From: an uncultured Flavobacteriaceae bacterium
Lineage (GTDB): Bacteria; Bacteroidota; Bacteroidia; Flavobacteriales; Flavobacteriaceae
Assembly: GCA_947494825.1 (NCBI GenBank)
Contig: CANLWN010000006.1
Coordinates: 62,001-126,000 of the forward strand
DNA length: 64,000 nucleotides
Direction of reading: 5' to 3'
The notes beneath the pieces are model-generated. The model saw nothing but the letters and a program-made list of their open reading frames with translations. It did no database searches and was not told the DNA's origin. The position numbers and the translations under genes are program-made. This document shows, piece by piece, positions 1 through 7,533 of the stretch. Each line of letters starts with the position of its first letter. Positions within the stretch are counted from its first letter, which is position 1.

Positions 1-161
1 TCAAACTTTCCGGAGGTAATACCAATGGCATGTCTAAAATATCGATAGGGAAGCAGTTTGGAATAGCACACAAGGAACAGTCCGCCACCAATAATCAAAA
101 ATAGCATTACCCATTCGGTATAAGGCAGCACGGCCGACAAAAAATCGTTGATTGCTTCCAT
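1..161 (-). CDS. Sodium:alanine symporter family (AGCS) protein, N-terminal fragment
   Basis: Only the first 53 codons lie in the window; the gene runs off the left edge. The ATG is at 161-159 and the translation begins MEAINDFLSAVLPYTEWVM, followed by a hydrophobic helix (about residues 17-33, rich in Gly-Gly-Gly-Leu) and then a YRYFRHAIG stretch. This layout (short amphipathic start, first membrane helix, then an aromatic/basic turn leading to a Gly-Lys) matches the N-terminus of AGCS inner-membrane carriers that import alanine or glycine with sodium. The call rests on a short piece. The gene is divergent from the tRNA promoter at 232-264. Confidence 0.6.
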   Translation of the reverse strand, partial: MEAINDFLSAVLPYTEWVMLFLIIGGGLFLVCYSKLLPYRYFRHAIGITSGKF

Positions 162-231
162 AAAACGTATCAGGCCCGAAGGTATGGAATTTAAAGAATA
201 GGACGAAACCGAAAAATAAATGCGGCCCACA

Positions 232-264
232 TTTGGATAAAACAAAGAAACCGTTGTATCTTTG
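232..264 (+). promoter_or_regulatory. Bacteroidota-type promoter for the tRNA-fMet unit
   Basis: TTTG at 232-235, a 21-bp spacer, then TATCTTTG at 257-264, which fits the TTTG / TANNTTTG consensus of the Bacteroidota primary sigma factor. The predicted start point is about 271, exactly where the first tRNA-derived repeat begins. The original tRNA gene was therefore probably directly downstream before the two 105-bp units appeared. Confidence 0.7.
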
Positions 265-270
265 CTGTCC

Positions 271-375
271 ACATCGCGGGATAGAGCAGTATCCTTCGAC
301 GGCGCTCAGGACAGGGTACCTACTTGAACTGAGCAGATATAATAAAATAATGTACGCGTAAGAGCGATAAAACAT
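271..375 (+). repeat. 105-bp tandem repeat unit 1 starting with a tRNA-fMet 5' fragment
   Basis: The first 21 bases (ACAT plus the first 17 bases of tRNA-fMet, ending in AGCAGTA) are identical to 481-501 at the start of the intact tRNA gene. The remaining 84 bases carry a TCCTTCGACGGCGCTCAGGA motif, resembling REP-like dispersed sequences common in Bacteroidota, then an A/T-rich part and a TACGCGTA palindrome. It lies between the promoter and the tRNA, so it should be transcribed. Confidence 0.85.
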
Positions 376-480
376 ACATCGCGGGATAGAGCAATATCCT
401 TCGACGACGCTCAGGACAGGGTACCTACTTGAACTGGGAAGATATAATGAAATAGTGTACGCGTAAGAGCGATAAAACAT
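376..480 (+). repeat. 105-bp tandem repeat unit 2 starting with a tRNA-fMet 5' fragment
   Basis: Same length and layout as the preceding unit and differing from it by only a handful of substitutions (for example CAGT/CAAT, GGCG/GACG, GAGC/GGGA). It again starts with the tRNA 5' fragment (one base changed) and ends directly against the intact tRNA. GCGAT (364-368) and ATCGC (378-382) form a small inverted repeat at the junction between units, and the same arrangement recurs at the junction with the tRNA. Confidence 0.85.
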
Positions 481-484
481 ACAT

Positions 485-557
<73 letters not shown>

Positions 558-562
558 CAAAG

Positions 563-595
563 AAAGCCATCAACGAAAGTTGGTGGCTTTTTTTA
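563..595 (+). terminator. Rho-independent terminator of the tRNA-fMet unit
   Basis: AAGCCATCAAC, loop GAAA, GTTGGTGGCTT (one G-T wobble), followed by a run of T residues. Confidence 0.85.
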
Positions 596-843
596 TTGGA
601 AAAGTGAAGCTCGCTTTAGCTTTGGAAATAAAAAAGGCAACCTATTGCGGAGCAATATGGCTTTCCTTGTACAAGCTTCCTCTTAAGGCCGATTCCATAG
701 CAAAGCGAAGGAAGCAATCCTGCTCCCAGAGCTACCACCAACAAGCACAATAAAACACCTCTAAAGCACTAAATGAACATTTGTTTTAACTATATTTCTT
801 AACCAAAAGTGGGTGCCTTAGTTGTCCACCGAAAAGCAATTGT
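596..843. other. Intergenic region with no recognised gene
   Basis: About 250 bases between the tRNA terminator and the nucleoside hydrolase. All frames are interrupted and no convincing promoter pair is visible; a TATATTTC near 795 resembles a -7 element but lacks a well-spaced TTTG. Confidence 0.5.
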
Positions 844-1857
844 ATGAAATATCTGATTCAAACCACCCTACTGTGTGGCCTCGCGGTGAGCTTTATGCTC
901 TCCCATTCGGTATATGCCCAGGCCAAGGCCCCAACCAAAATCATATTCGATACCGACTTCGGAGGGGATGCCGATGATCTGGGCGCATTGGCCATGTTGA
1001 ACCATTTTCAGAACAAAGGGGAAATGGAGCTCTTGGCCATTATGTGTTGGAACCTGGAAAAATACGCGGTAAGTGCCATAGATGCAGTAAACACTTACTA
1101 CGGCAACCCGGATATCCCCATAGGGCTTCGTAAGGGGAAGCAGCACATAACGGACTGGAACCACGCTAAGCCCATAGCCGATAATTTGCCGCACAACGCT
1201 ACTTTTGAAAATGTTCCCGAAGCTACCCAGCTCTATCGGAAACTATTGGGTGAAAGTGACGACAAGAGCCTGGTCATCGTGACCGTGGGGCCTCTGATGA
1301 ACATCAAAAACTTGATCGATTCTAAACCTGACGCGTATTCCCCATTGGACGGCTTGGCATTGATCAATGCCAAGGTCAAGGAGTTTGTGATCATGGGAGG
1401 GAATTTTCCCAAGAGCGAGAACGAGTGGAATTTTGACGGTGATATGCCAGGGGTGACCAAGTATGTACTGGACCATCTTGAACTGCCCATTACCTTTTTG
1501 GGCGCCGAACTGGGCGCCAGTCTCAAAACGGGAGAAGTCTTTAATGCGTTGCCCAAAGACTCCCCTCTTTACCTGGGTTTCTATCACTTTAGCAAATATG
1601 CCCCTTGGATGAAACACCAATTCAAGGGTAAAATCTATGACAATGCCACTTTTGATCAAACTGCAGTACTTTATGCCGTTCGAAATGGTGTTGGCAGTTA
1701 TTGGCATCGGGTCGGGGACGGTTTTTGTGAAGCGGATGCCACCGGCGGAAACACCTGGAAACCAAAGAAAAATTCAAATCATTCCTATCTCGTACTCGAT
1801 ACCCCCATAGCAGAAATGGAGCTGGAATTGGAGCAGTTTATGCTGGGTGATTTTTAA
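844..1857 (+). CDS. Secreted nucleoside hydrolase-family protein
   Basis: The 337-residue product has a signal peptide (about residues 1-25, ending VYAQA) and so is predicted to act in the periplasm or outside the cell. Residues 36-45 read DTDFGGDADD, the N-terminal calcium/ribose-binding motif of inosine-uridine-preferring nucleoside hydrolases in the variant form common in secreted bacterial members. Further family signs are VTVGPLMNI, FVIMGGNFP and the ATFDQTAVLYAV region near the C-terminus. The family cleaves the N-glycosidic bond of ribonucleosides to give base and ribose; the substrate cannot be told from sequence. It stands alone, with no operon partner in the same direction. Confidence 0.85.
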   Translation: MKYLIQTTLLCGLAVSFMLSHSVYAQAKAPTKIIFDTDFGGDADDLGALAMLNHFQNKGEMELLAIMCWNLEKYAVSAIDAVNTYYGNPDIPIGLRKGKQHITDWNHAKPIADNLPHNATFENVPEATQLYRKLLGESDDKSLVIVTVGPLMNIKNLIDSKPDAYSPLDGLALINAKVKEFVIMGGNFPKSENEWNFDGDMPGVTKYVLDHLELPITFLGAELGASLKTGEVFNALPKDSPLYLGFYHFSKYAPWMKHQFKGKIYDNATFDQTAVLYAVRNGVGSYWHRVGDGFCEADATGGNTWKPKKNSNHSYLVLDTPIAEMELELEQFMLGDF

Positions 1858-2153
1858 AACGGATTGGGAAGAAGAGAAATACAATAGCCTGCTATACCAT
1901 TCCCGACACCTCCAAGAACCCTAAAAAAGGCACTGAAACACCCTTCCCATTAAAATTGTAGCTCATTCGGCAACCCTGGTTCTTTTTGCACTGCTCTATC
2001 TTATGCGGATTGTGGGAATCAAAAACTACGAGAAAAATTATCTCCCTTAATTGAAAAATTGCAAAGCATAGGCAGCGAAGACCTCAAAAGGCCGTAGGGA
2101 AAAGGAATATGGCGACCCATGTAATCAAGACCGACCGGAATTTCCTTCTTTTT
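1858..2153. other. Intergenic region, possible gene remnant
   Basis: No intact gene. Around 2000-2097 one forward frame gives a charged, helix-like piece (KLREKLSPLIEKLQSIG) without a start or recognisable family, which might be the tail of a decayed gene. Nothing else is seen. Confidence 0.3.
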
Positions 2154-2531
2154 TCAAGACTGCCCATCCGTTTTATAGTATATATCGGGGAGCTGTCCGA
2201 TTACCTTCCACTTATCGTGTTCCTTAATCAAGGAAACAAAAGAATTGAAAATCATTTTTGTGCTTTCCAATCTCAATTGCACCACGGAGACCGTATCATG
2301 GACATCCATGGATACTATTTCCATATCCCTGGAAATCCCGCCAAAAACTTTATCGGCAACAAGCGCTATATATTTTTTCTTGTCCAATATCACAACGCCT
2401 TTTTTTTCAAAAAAACCGTACTGAACATTCCTAAAATCCCGGTGTAAAACCCTGTCCAGTTTTCCTAGATCGCTTTGGTCACCTCCTCTTATGAAGTCCG
2501 CAACCACTTTTATTATTTCTTTTCGCAACAT
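2154..2531 (-). CDS. NTF2-like (putative lumazine-binding) family protein
   Basis: A 125-residue protein without signal peptide. It begins with helices (MLRKEIIKVVADFI, then SDLGKLDRVLHRDFRNVQYG) and continues with strands such as VSVVQLRLESTKMIFNSFVSLIKEHDKWKVIGQLPD (positions about 81-116), the alpha+beta cone pattern of NTF2-like proteins. The closest match in my memory is the small Bacteroidota putative lumazine-binding group (SnoaL-like). Function and ligand are unknown. The start ATG is at 2531-2529. The AhpD-like gene upstream on the same strand is about 60 bp away, so the two may be cotranscribed. Confidence 0.65.
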   Translation of the reverse strand: MLRKEIIKVVADFIRGGDQSDLGKLDRVLHRDFRNVQYGFFEKKGVVILDKKKYIALVADKVFGGISRDMEIVSMDVHDTVSVVQLRLESTKMIFNSFVSLIKEHDKWKVIGQLPDIYYKTDGQS

Positions 2532-2593
2532 ATAACATATGATATAGCGCCCGCCTTACAAGCCTTAAAACGGGCGCTGTTGTGATTAACTGA

Positions 2594-3118
2594 TTATTGT
2601 TTAATGAACGATCGGAATTGGGCCACAAATCCGCCGGCTTCTATGGTTCCTTTCCCCATTTCCTCGAATACCTCCTTCGGCAGGCTCGCTTTGAAACCAA
2701 ATCCGTTGGCCAGGATATCATATATGGTTATCGCAGACACCAAACCAATAATATCTTCAACGGTCTGATCGCTCCATCCACCTTTTTTGACCGCTTCAAT
2801 ATCTTCCTTTGTAATGTGGCTGGACGCTTTTACCAATTTGTTCACAAAGGCCAAAATGGGTTTCATGGAATCTTCCCCGATCCCAATTTCCTGAGATTCA
2901 AAGGCACGTAACACACCCCTGTGTATCCCTATACAAAATTCCGCCCCATTGGCCTTGGATACCTCCAGCGCTATCCGTTCCCTTTCCTGCCAACTTAGCT
3001 CTGACTCCTGCTGGGTCAGGTTATCCAAGTACTCCATAATGGGCATGTATCTCCTATGGTCCCTGACCAACACCTCCAAAAAGTTATTCGTTTTTTCTGT
3101 TTGTTTTAAGTACGCCAT
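2594..3118 (-). CDS. Carboxymuconolactone decarboxylase / AhpD-like family protein
   Basis: A 174-residue protein; the ATG at 3118-3116 (MAYLKQTEKTN) is preferred because the longer frame upstream has no family-like sequence. The core LSWQERERIALEVSKANGAEFCIGIHR is the alkylhydroperoxidase D-like helix pair with the Cys-x-x-x-His active-site region, in which AhpD itself would have a second cysteine before the His. A second helical repeat follows (about residues 95-150). Members reduce peroxides or act on small carbonyl substrates; with a single Cys at this motif, a classical disulfide-relay AhpD mechanism is unlikely. It is read in the same direction as the NTF2-like gene. Confidence 0.7.
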   Translation of the reverse strand: MAYLKQTEKTNNFLEVLVRDHRRYMPIMEYLDNLTQQESELSWQERERIALEVSKANGAEFCIGIHRGVLRAFESQEIGIGEDSMKPILAFVNKLVKASSHITKEDIEAVKKGGWSDQTVEDIIGLVSAITIYDILANGFGFKASLPKEVFEEMGKGTIEAGGFVAQFRSFIKQ

Positions 3119-3400
3119 GTATATCAATTTTAATCGTTTTATTCTTTTTTCCCGATACAGACCACATTGAAAACCGGGTCTTCCGATGTAGCTGTCGGTG
3201 GATATCGATTCGGTCGATAATATCAAGACCATCGACAGCACGATTTCGTGACCGATTTATGGATTAAATCGAATTTTGGTGACAACGGAGGTGTAATCCT
3301 TGTTGAAGTCGCACCAGGTAGACTCCCATTTAATTGAGCAAGAATCGGGTTTTATTATCTTGAAGCATCCCTGAAATTTGCACATAGATATACCCCTGAT
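3119..3400. other. Divergent intergenic region
   Basis: Separates the leftward AhpD-like gene from the rightward small secreted protein. A GAAATTTG near 3373 resembles a -7 element for the rightward genes, but no matching TTTG at proper spacing was found. Confidence 0.35.
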
Positions 3401-3718
3401 ATGAAAACCCTAATACTATTTATAGCCGTTTGTACAATTGACCTTTCTCTTATGGCCCAAAGCCCCGAAGTGCAAAAACTCCAATTAATCAAAACTTCCG
3501 AGTATCTTGATGCACCGGGAGGCCTAAGTAGGTCCTTGGAACATTTGAAGGAAAGAGATTCCGTTGTTTTGATCACCTTCGCCAAAGAGAGCGGGGCACT
3601 ATTGGAACATGGCGCGGTTACCAAAAAAAAGTTGCTCGAAGAGCTTAAAGCAACGCACTTTATACACCGTTATTTTGTGGTGTTGATAGGCAAAAAGGCC
3701 ATTTTTTATATAAAATAA
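3401..3718 (+). CDS. Small secreted protein of unknown function
   Basis: A 105-residue product with a clear signal peptide (MKTLILFIAVCTIDLSLMAQ) and a mature part of about 85 residues that alternates helix and strand (for example DSVVLITFAKESG and YFVVLIGKKAIFYIK). I do not recognise the family. It ends 2 bp before the AraC-methyltransferase gene and so is probably cotranscribed with it, but the neighbour does not suggest a role. Confidence 0.6.
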   Translation: MKTLILFIAVCTIDLSLMAQSPEVQKLQLIKTSEYLDAPGGLSRSLEHLKERDSVVLITFAKESGALLEHGAVTKKKLLEELKATHFIHRYFVVLIGKKAIFYIK

Positions 3719-3720
3719 AG

Positions 3721-4566
3721 ATGATGACAGTACAGAAACAAATTGATTATAACAGGATAGCCAAGGCCATTGATTATCTCAAAGCGAATTTTAAAAAACA
3801 GCCCGGACTGGAGGAACTGGCCGAGATTGTACATTTAAGTCCTTTCCATTTTCAACGCTTGTTTACGGAGTGGGCCGGGGTAAGTCCGAAGAAATTCATA
3901 CAATACACCAGCATTGAGTATGCCAAACAGCTGTTGAGGAAAAAACAGGCCACCCTGTTCGATGCGGCAATGGAAACAGGATTGTCTGGTACTAGCAGGC
4001 TCCATGACCTCTTTGTAAACATAGAGGGGATGACCCCGGGGGAATATAAAAATGGCGGAAAAAATCTTGCGATCAATTATAGTTATGCCGAAAGTCCGTT
4101 TGGAAATCTCATCGTGGCATCGACCTCCAAAGGCATTTGCCATATGGCGTTCACCACAGACCAAGAGGAAGCTTTTAACCATTTAAGGGCGCGGTTCCCA
4201 AATGCCCAATATGATCGTGTGGTGGACAAAATACAGCAGGATGCACTGTTTGTTTTTCAACATGGCCCGGATAAACTTAACCAAATAAAGCTTCACTTAA
4301 ATGGTACCCCTTTTCAGATTAAAGTCTGGGAAACCCTTTTAAAGATTCCCATGGGGGAATTGAGAAGCTATGGAACTATCGCCAAATTGGTTGAAAACCC
4401 ACAAGCTGCTAGAGCTATTGGATCGGCTATAGGCCAGAATCCCGTGGCTTACCTGATTCCTTGTCACCGCGTTATCAAATCAACCGGCGAAATAGGTGGT
4501 TATATGTGGGGGAGTACTCGAAAAACGGCAATAATCGGATGGGAGGCCGCTAAAGTAGCGGTTTAA
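3721..4566 (+). CDS. AraC-type regulator fused to methylated-DNA-cysteine methyltransferase
   Basis: 281 residues in two parts. Residues about 10-110 are an AraC/XylS double helix-turn-helix (LEELAEIVHLSPFHFQRLF, ending in the GMTPGEYK signature). Residues about 118-278 are an O6-alkylguanine-DNA alkyltransferase with the active-site IPCHRV motif; the acceptor is Cys248. The enzyme moves an alkyl group from O6-alkylguanine to that cysteine, which inactivates it. Compared with E. coli Ada it lacks the N-terminal zinc domain that senses methylphosphotriesters, so how the AraC part would be switched is unclear. Two adjacent ATG codons open the frame at 3721. Confidence 0.9.
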   Translation: MMTVQKQIDYNRIAKAIDYLKANFKKQPGLEELAEIVHLSPFHFQRLFTEWAGVSPKKFIQYTSIEYAKQLLRKKQATLFDAAMETGLSGTSRLHDLFVNIEGMTPGEYKNGGKNLAINYSYAESPFGNLIVASTSKGICHMAFTTDQEEAFNHLRARFPNAQYDRVVDKIQQDALFVFQHGPDKLNQIKLHLNGTPFQIKVWETLLKIPMGELRSYGTIAKLVENPQAARAIGSAIGQNPVAYLIPCHRVIKSTGEIGGYMWGSTRKTAIIGWEAAKVAV

Positions 4567-4733
4567 CGTCCTACACACAAAAAAGTAGAGGTTGGCAGAC
4601 GTATGGGGAAACTTTTCAATAAACCGCCCCTTGACTAACCAGAACTCCAGGCATAGGGGATAAACAACGAAGATTTCAATACCCTTGTGGATTAAAATAC
4701 AAATATTTAGTAAATGATTTGTAATTTAAGGCC

Positions 4734-5141
4734 ATGGAGCGACCAAAATTTCACCTGTTGCTAATTCTGGTGCTGCTATTCTTTTCCTTTGTTCCCCTGG
4801 AAGATGGCCCAGGAACGCACAAGCTTATTCTTTTTGAAGGATCCGATTGGTGCATTAACTGCATCCGTTTGGAAAAAAATGTCCTATCCGAGGAAGCTTT
4901 TGTCAATTTTATGAAGCGTCGGGAGATTGAGATCGAGCGCATTGATTTTCCCCAACGCAAAAAGTTGGACCCCCTTACCCGGGATTACAATGCCAGCATG
5001 GCCGAGAAATACGGTTTTAAGGGAAAATTTCCAACCCTTCTCCTGGTCAAAAGTGAAACCGGGGAAGTTATCCGTATTAACTACAGCGATCAGGGTGTAA
5101 GTGAGTTTATCGCCGCCATTGAATCTAAAATTGCCCCTTAA
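4734..5141 (+). CDS. Thioredoxin-like protein, membrane-anchored or exported
   Basis: 135 residues with a hydrophobic N-terminus (about residues 7-21) that is a signal peptide or anchor. FEGSDWCINC places a Cys-x-x-Cys pair in a thioredoxin-like context, and GFKGKFPTLLLV carries the cis-proline element. It probably reduces or isomerises disulfides outside the cytoplasm. It is the first gene of a four-gene cassette: its stop at 5139-5141 is one base from the apbE start, and DUF4266 and DUF3570 genes follow. The cysteine-rich DUF4266 lipoprotein downstream is a plausible client (inference). Confidence 0.8.
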   Translation: MERPKFHLLLILVLLFFSFVPLEDGPGTHKLILFEGSDWCINCIRLEKNVLSEEAFVNFMKRREIEIERIDFPQRKKLDPLTRDYNASMAEKYGFKGKFPTLLLVKSETGEVIRINYSDQGVSEFIAAIESKIAP

Positions 5142-5142
5142 G

Positions 5143-6099
5143 ATGCAGTGTTACAGCCAAAAGTGTCGCTTAATGGGCTCTTCCTTTGAACTTGGAATCG
5201 TTGCAAGTAACGAGGCAGGGGCGACCCCCTTTTTGGAACAGGGCGTTGCCGAAATACAACGTATTGAACGCTTGCTGACCGAGTTTGATTCCCATTCCCA
5301 AACATCCCTTATCAATGTCCAAGCGGCCAAAGCACCAGTCTCAGTGGACAAGGAAGTCATGGATCTGCTCCAGCGAAGCCAAGCCATTTCAAAACTTACC
5401 AAAGGCTATTTTGACATTTCTGTAGGCCCGCTAAAAAAACTATATCAATTCAAGAACAAGGCATTCCGCTTTCCGGATAGAAAGCACATAACGGAAGCCC
5501 TAAAAAAGGTCGGCTATCAAAACATCGTATTGGATCCACAGGCACAGACCGTGTTTTTAAGACAGGCAGGAATGCACTTGAGTTTTGCGGCCATAGGTAA
5601 AGGTTATGCGGCAGATTGCGTTCGAAAAAAATGGATAGGAAACCAAGTGGCAGGTGGATATATCAATGCCAGCGGGGATTTAACCACCTTTGGTTGCGAT
5701 GCCAGGGGCGAAGCATGGAAAATAGGAATAGCCAGTCCGGATGATAGAAACCACACCCTGCTTCAGGTGCCCTTAAAAAATGCTTCGGTGGCCACCTCCG
5801 GAGATTACGAACAGCACTTTCTGTACCAAGGGAAGCGGTATTCCCACAATATAGACCCCATGAGCGGAATGCCCATTACGGGCATTAAAAGCGTTTCGGT
5901 CTTTTCCCCCAGCGCAGAACTGTCCGACGCCCTGGCCACAGCCATATACGCCATGGGAGTAAAAAAAGGGCTTTCCTTTCTGAATCAGCTACCGCAGACC
6001 CATGGTATTATCATAAATGACCAAAACGAGATATATTTTTCAAATAAATTACACTATGAAGCAATTTCTTCGGCCCATAGGGGTGTTGCTGTTGTTTAG
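5143..6099 (+). CDS. apbE: FAD:protein FMN transferase (ApbE family)
   Basis: 318 residues from the ATG at 5143; an earlier in-frame start at 5101 would overlap the thioredoxin gene and adds no signal peptide. Family features are the opening LMGSSFELGI, AAIGKGYAAD (about residues 155-165, usual AKGYAVD region), GYINASGDL, SVATSGDYEQ, and the HNIDPMSGMP block. ApbE enzymes attach FMN from FAD to a Thr or Ser of target proteins using magnesium. Most are periplasmic lipoproteins; this one starts straight into the catalytic domain, which suggests cytoplasmic action or export by an unseen route. It overlaps the DUF4266 gene by 44 bp, implying tight coupling. Confidence 0.9.
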   Translation: MQCYSQKCRLMGSSFELGIVASNEAGATPFLEQGVAEIQRIERLLTEFDSHSQTSLINVQAAKAPVSVDKEVMDLLQRSQAISKLTKGYFDISVGPLKKLYQFKNKAFRFPDRKHITEALKKVGYQNIVLDPQAQTVFLRQAGMHLSFAAIGKGYAADCVRKKWIGNQVAGGYINASGDLTTFGCDARGEAWKIGIASPDDRNHTLLQVPLKNASVATSGDYEQHFLYQGKRYSHNIDPMSGMPITGIKSVSVFSPSAELSDALATAIYAMGVKKGLSFLNQLPQTHGIIINDQNEIYFSNKLHYEAISSAHRGVAVV

Positions 6100-6277
6100 C
6101 GCAACTGTATCTTCATGTACAACACTAAAATCCTACGAGCGGCAATATGTGAGTGATCCGGAAATGTCAATGTCCGCTTCGAGTTGTATCAAATTCCAAC
6201 AGTACGTCCACGCCATCCGTGAAGGGGCTTTGATCGCTTCGGGGGCAAAAGGCAACGGGGGTTGCGGTTGTAATTAA
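6056..6277 (+). CDS. DUF4266 small lipoprotein with C-terminal GGCGCN
   Basis: 73 residues from the ATG at 6056. The N-terminus is a lipoprotein signal (hydrophobic stretch, then TVSSC, with the lipid-bearing Cys about residue 21). The mature protein is about 53 residues, with the family signature YVSDPEM and a tail ending GGCGCN. No function is established for the family that I know of. The paired cysteines at the very end, a thioredoxin-like protein and an ApbE flavin transferase in the same cassette suggest redox or metal/cofactor chemistry at the tail (inference). An obvious ApbE acceptor motif (DGA-T/S type) is not visible, though ASGAKG just before the tail is faintly similar. Confidence 0.85.
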   Translation: MKQFLRPIGVLLLFSATVSSCTTLKSYERQYVSDPEMSMSASSCIKFQQYVHAIREGALIASGAKGNGGCGCN

Positions 6278-6289
6278 CACCAAAGGACT

Positions 6290-7522
6290 ATGAACAGGAA
6301 ATGGATGCTTGCCGGGAGCCTTGCGTTTACATTGCTGCTGTCCAAGGCACAACAAAAGAAATCGGACGCATTCCAGGTAAACGAGACCGAAGTAGAGATG
6401 CTCTACAACCAATACCTGCAGACCGGTGACAATTCCGCAGTGACGGGGGGTACCGGTACGGAGCGATTAACGGTCTACGGTCCCTCGTTCAGCCTTAAAA
6501 AAACCTTTGGAAAAAATACCTTGGATTTTCAGCTCGGTGCAGATATCATTTCCTCAGCCTCCACAGATAACATTGATCAAATCCTTTCCTCGGCCTCACG
6601 GCTCGATGCCAGGTCCTACACCAACCTACACTATAGTCGCTTTTTTGAAAAGAGTAAGGTCTCTATCAGTATTGGACTCAGCGGCTCCATTGAATCGGAC
6701 TATTTTTCGATTGGAAAATTTTTGTCGGTTTCCAAAACTACCAAGGACGATATGGAGACCTTTTCGGCCCAATTTCAGCTATTCAATGATGACCTAAGGT
6801 GGGGGCGTTTGCAAGATGGTTTCCTTTCGAGTCCCAAAGAATTGATCTATCCTTCGGAGCTGCGGTTTCGGGAATGGCACGATATTTATCACCGAGACTC
6901 CTACAACCTGAATTTGGGATATACCCGCATTGTGAACCGTAGAAACACTTTTGGTCTTTTCACCGCTTTGAGCCTGCAGGAGGGCTTGTTGGCCACTCCT
7001 TTTCACCGGGTCTTTTTTACCGATGGCACGGCCGCGGTGGAAAATTTTCCGCGCAAGCGGTACAAAGGCGCCCTGGCCTTAAAATGGAACAGTTTTGTGG
7101 GCGGAAATGTCGTGGTCAAAAATACGGTGAACGGCTATACGGACAGTTTTAGGGTTTCAGGATTTTCGGTAGACCACGAAACATCGCTTAAACTGGGCCC
7201 GCAATGGTCCTTATTGCCCAGTTTTCGGTTCTATGTCCAGAAAGGGGCCAAATATTTTGCCCGCTTTGCACAGCATTCGCCCGACGCCCTGTACTACACG
7301 TCAGATTTTGACCTGTCTCCCTTTCGTTCCTACAAATTTGGTCTGGGGTGGCGGCATTGGCCAGCGGTAAGAAAAAACAAGGGGTTAAACGCCTTTTCAC
7401 TACGGTATTTTTATTACTCAAGGTCCGATGGCCTTCGTGCACATACCCTGTCTACCGCCTTTAATTTTAAAAGCAGGAAAGCAGGTCGCAAAAACCAAGT
7501 TAAAAACGGCAATGCACGCTAA
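6290..7522 (+). CDS. DUF3570 outer-membrane beta-barrel protein
   Basis: 410 residues with a signal peptide (about residues 1-20) and long alternating strands with aromatic residues throughout, typical of an outer-membrane barrel. The segment DNSAVTGGTGTERLTVYGP near the mature N-terminus is the family signature. Function is unknown. It lies 12 bp after the DUF4266 gene and is the last gene of the thioredoxin-apbE-DUF4266-DUF3570 cassette; it converges with the MFS gene, whose stop is 11 bp away. A role as an outer-membrane partner or port for the small lipoprotein is inference from position only. Confidence 0.85.
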   Translation: MNRKWMLAGSLAFTLLLSKAQQKKSDAFQVNETEVEMLYNQYLQTGDNSAVTGGTGTERLTVYGPSFSLKKTFGKNTLDFQLGADIISSASTDNIDQILSSASRLDARSYTNLHYSRFFEKSKVSISIGLSGSIESDYFSIGKFLSVSKTTKDDMETFSAQFQLFNDDLRWGRLQDGFLSSPKELIYPSELRFREWHDIYHRDSYNLNLGYTRIVNRRNTFGLFTALSLQEGLLATPFHRVFFTDGTAAVENFPRKRYKGALALKWNSFVGGNVVVKNTVNGYTDSFRVSGFSVDHETSLKLGPQWSLLPSFRFYVQKGAKYFARFAQHSPDALYYTSDFDLSPFRSYKFGLGWRHWPAVRKNKGLNAFSLRYFYYSRSDGLRAHTLSTAFNFKSRKAGRKNQVKNGNAR

Positions 7523-7533
7523 AACAAGACGGT

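Noticed and set aside
34-480. Long leftward open frame covering the tRNA-fragment repeats
   Set aside because: Its translation simply repeats the 105-bp unit (PVLS-VEGYCSIPR twice) and crosses the start of the symporter gene in another frame; REP-like sequences often give such false frames.
271-480. CRISPR array
   Set aside because: Only two units and both repeat and intervening parts are near-identical, so there are no unique spacers and no cas genes.
2109-2447. Rightward 112-codon frame
   Set aside because: It lies antisense to the NTF2-like gene, has no family features, and the reverse frame has a coherent protein pattern.
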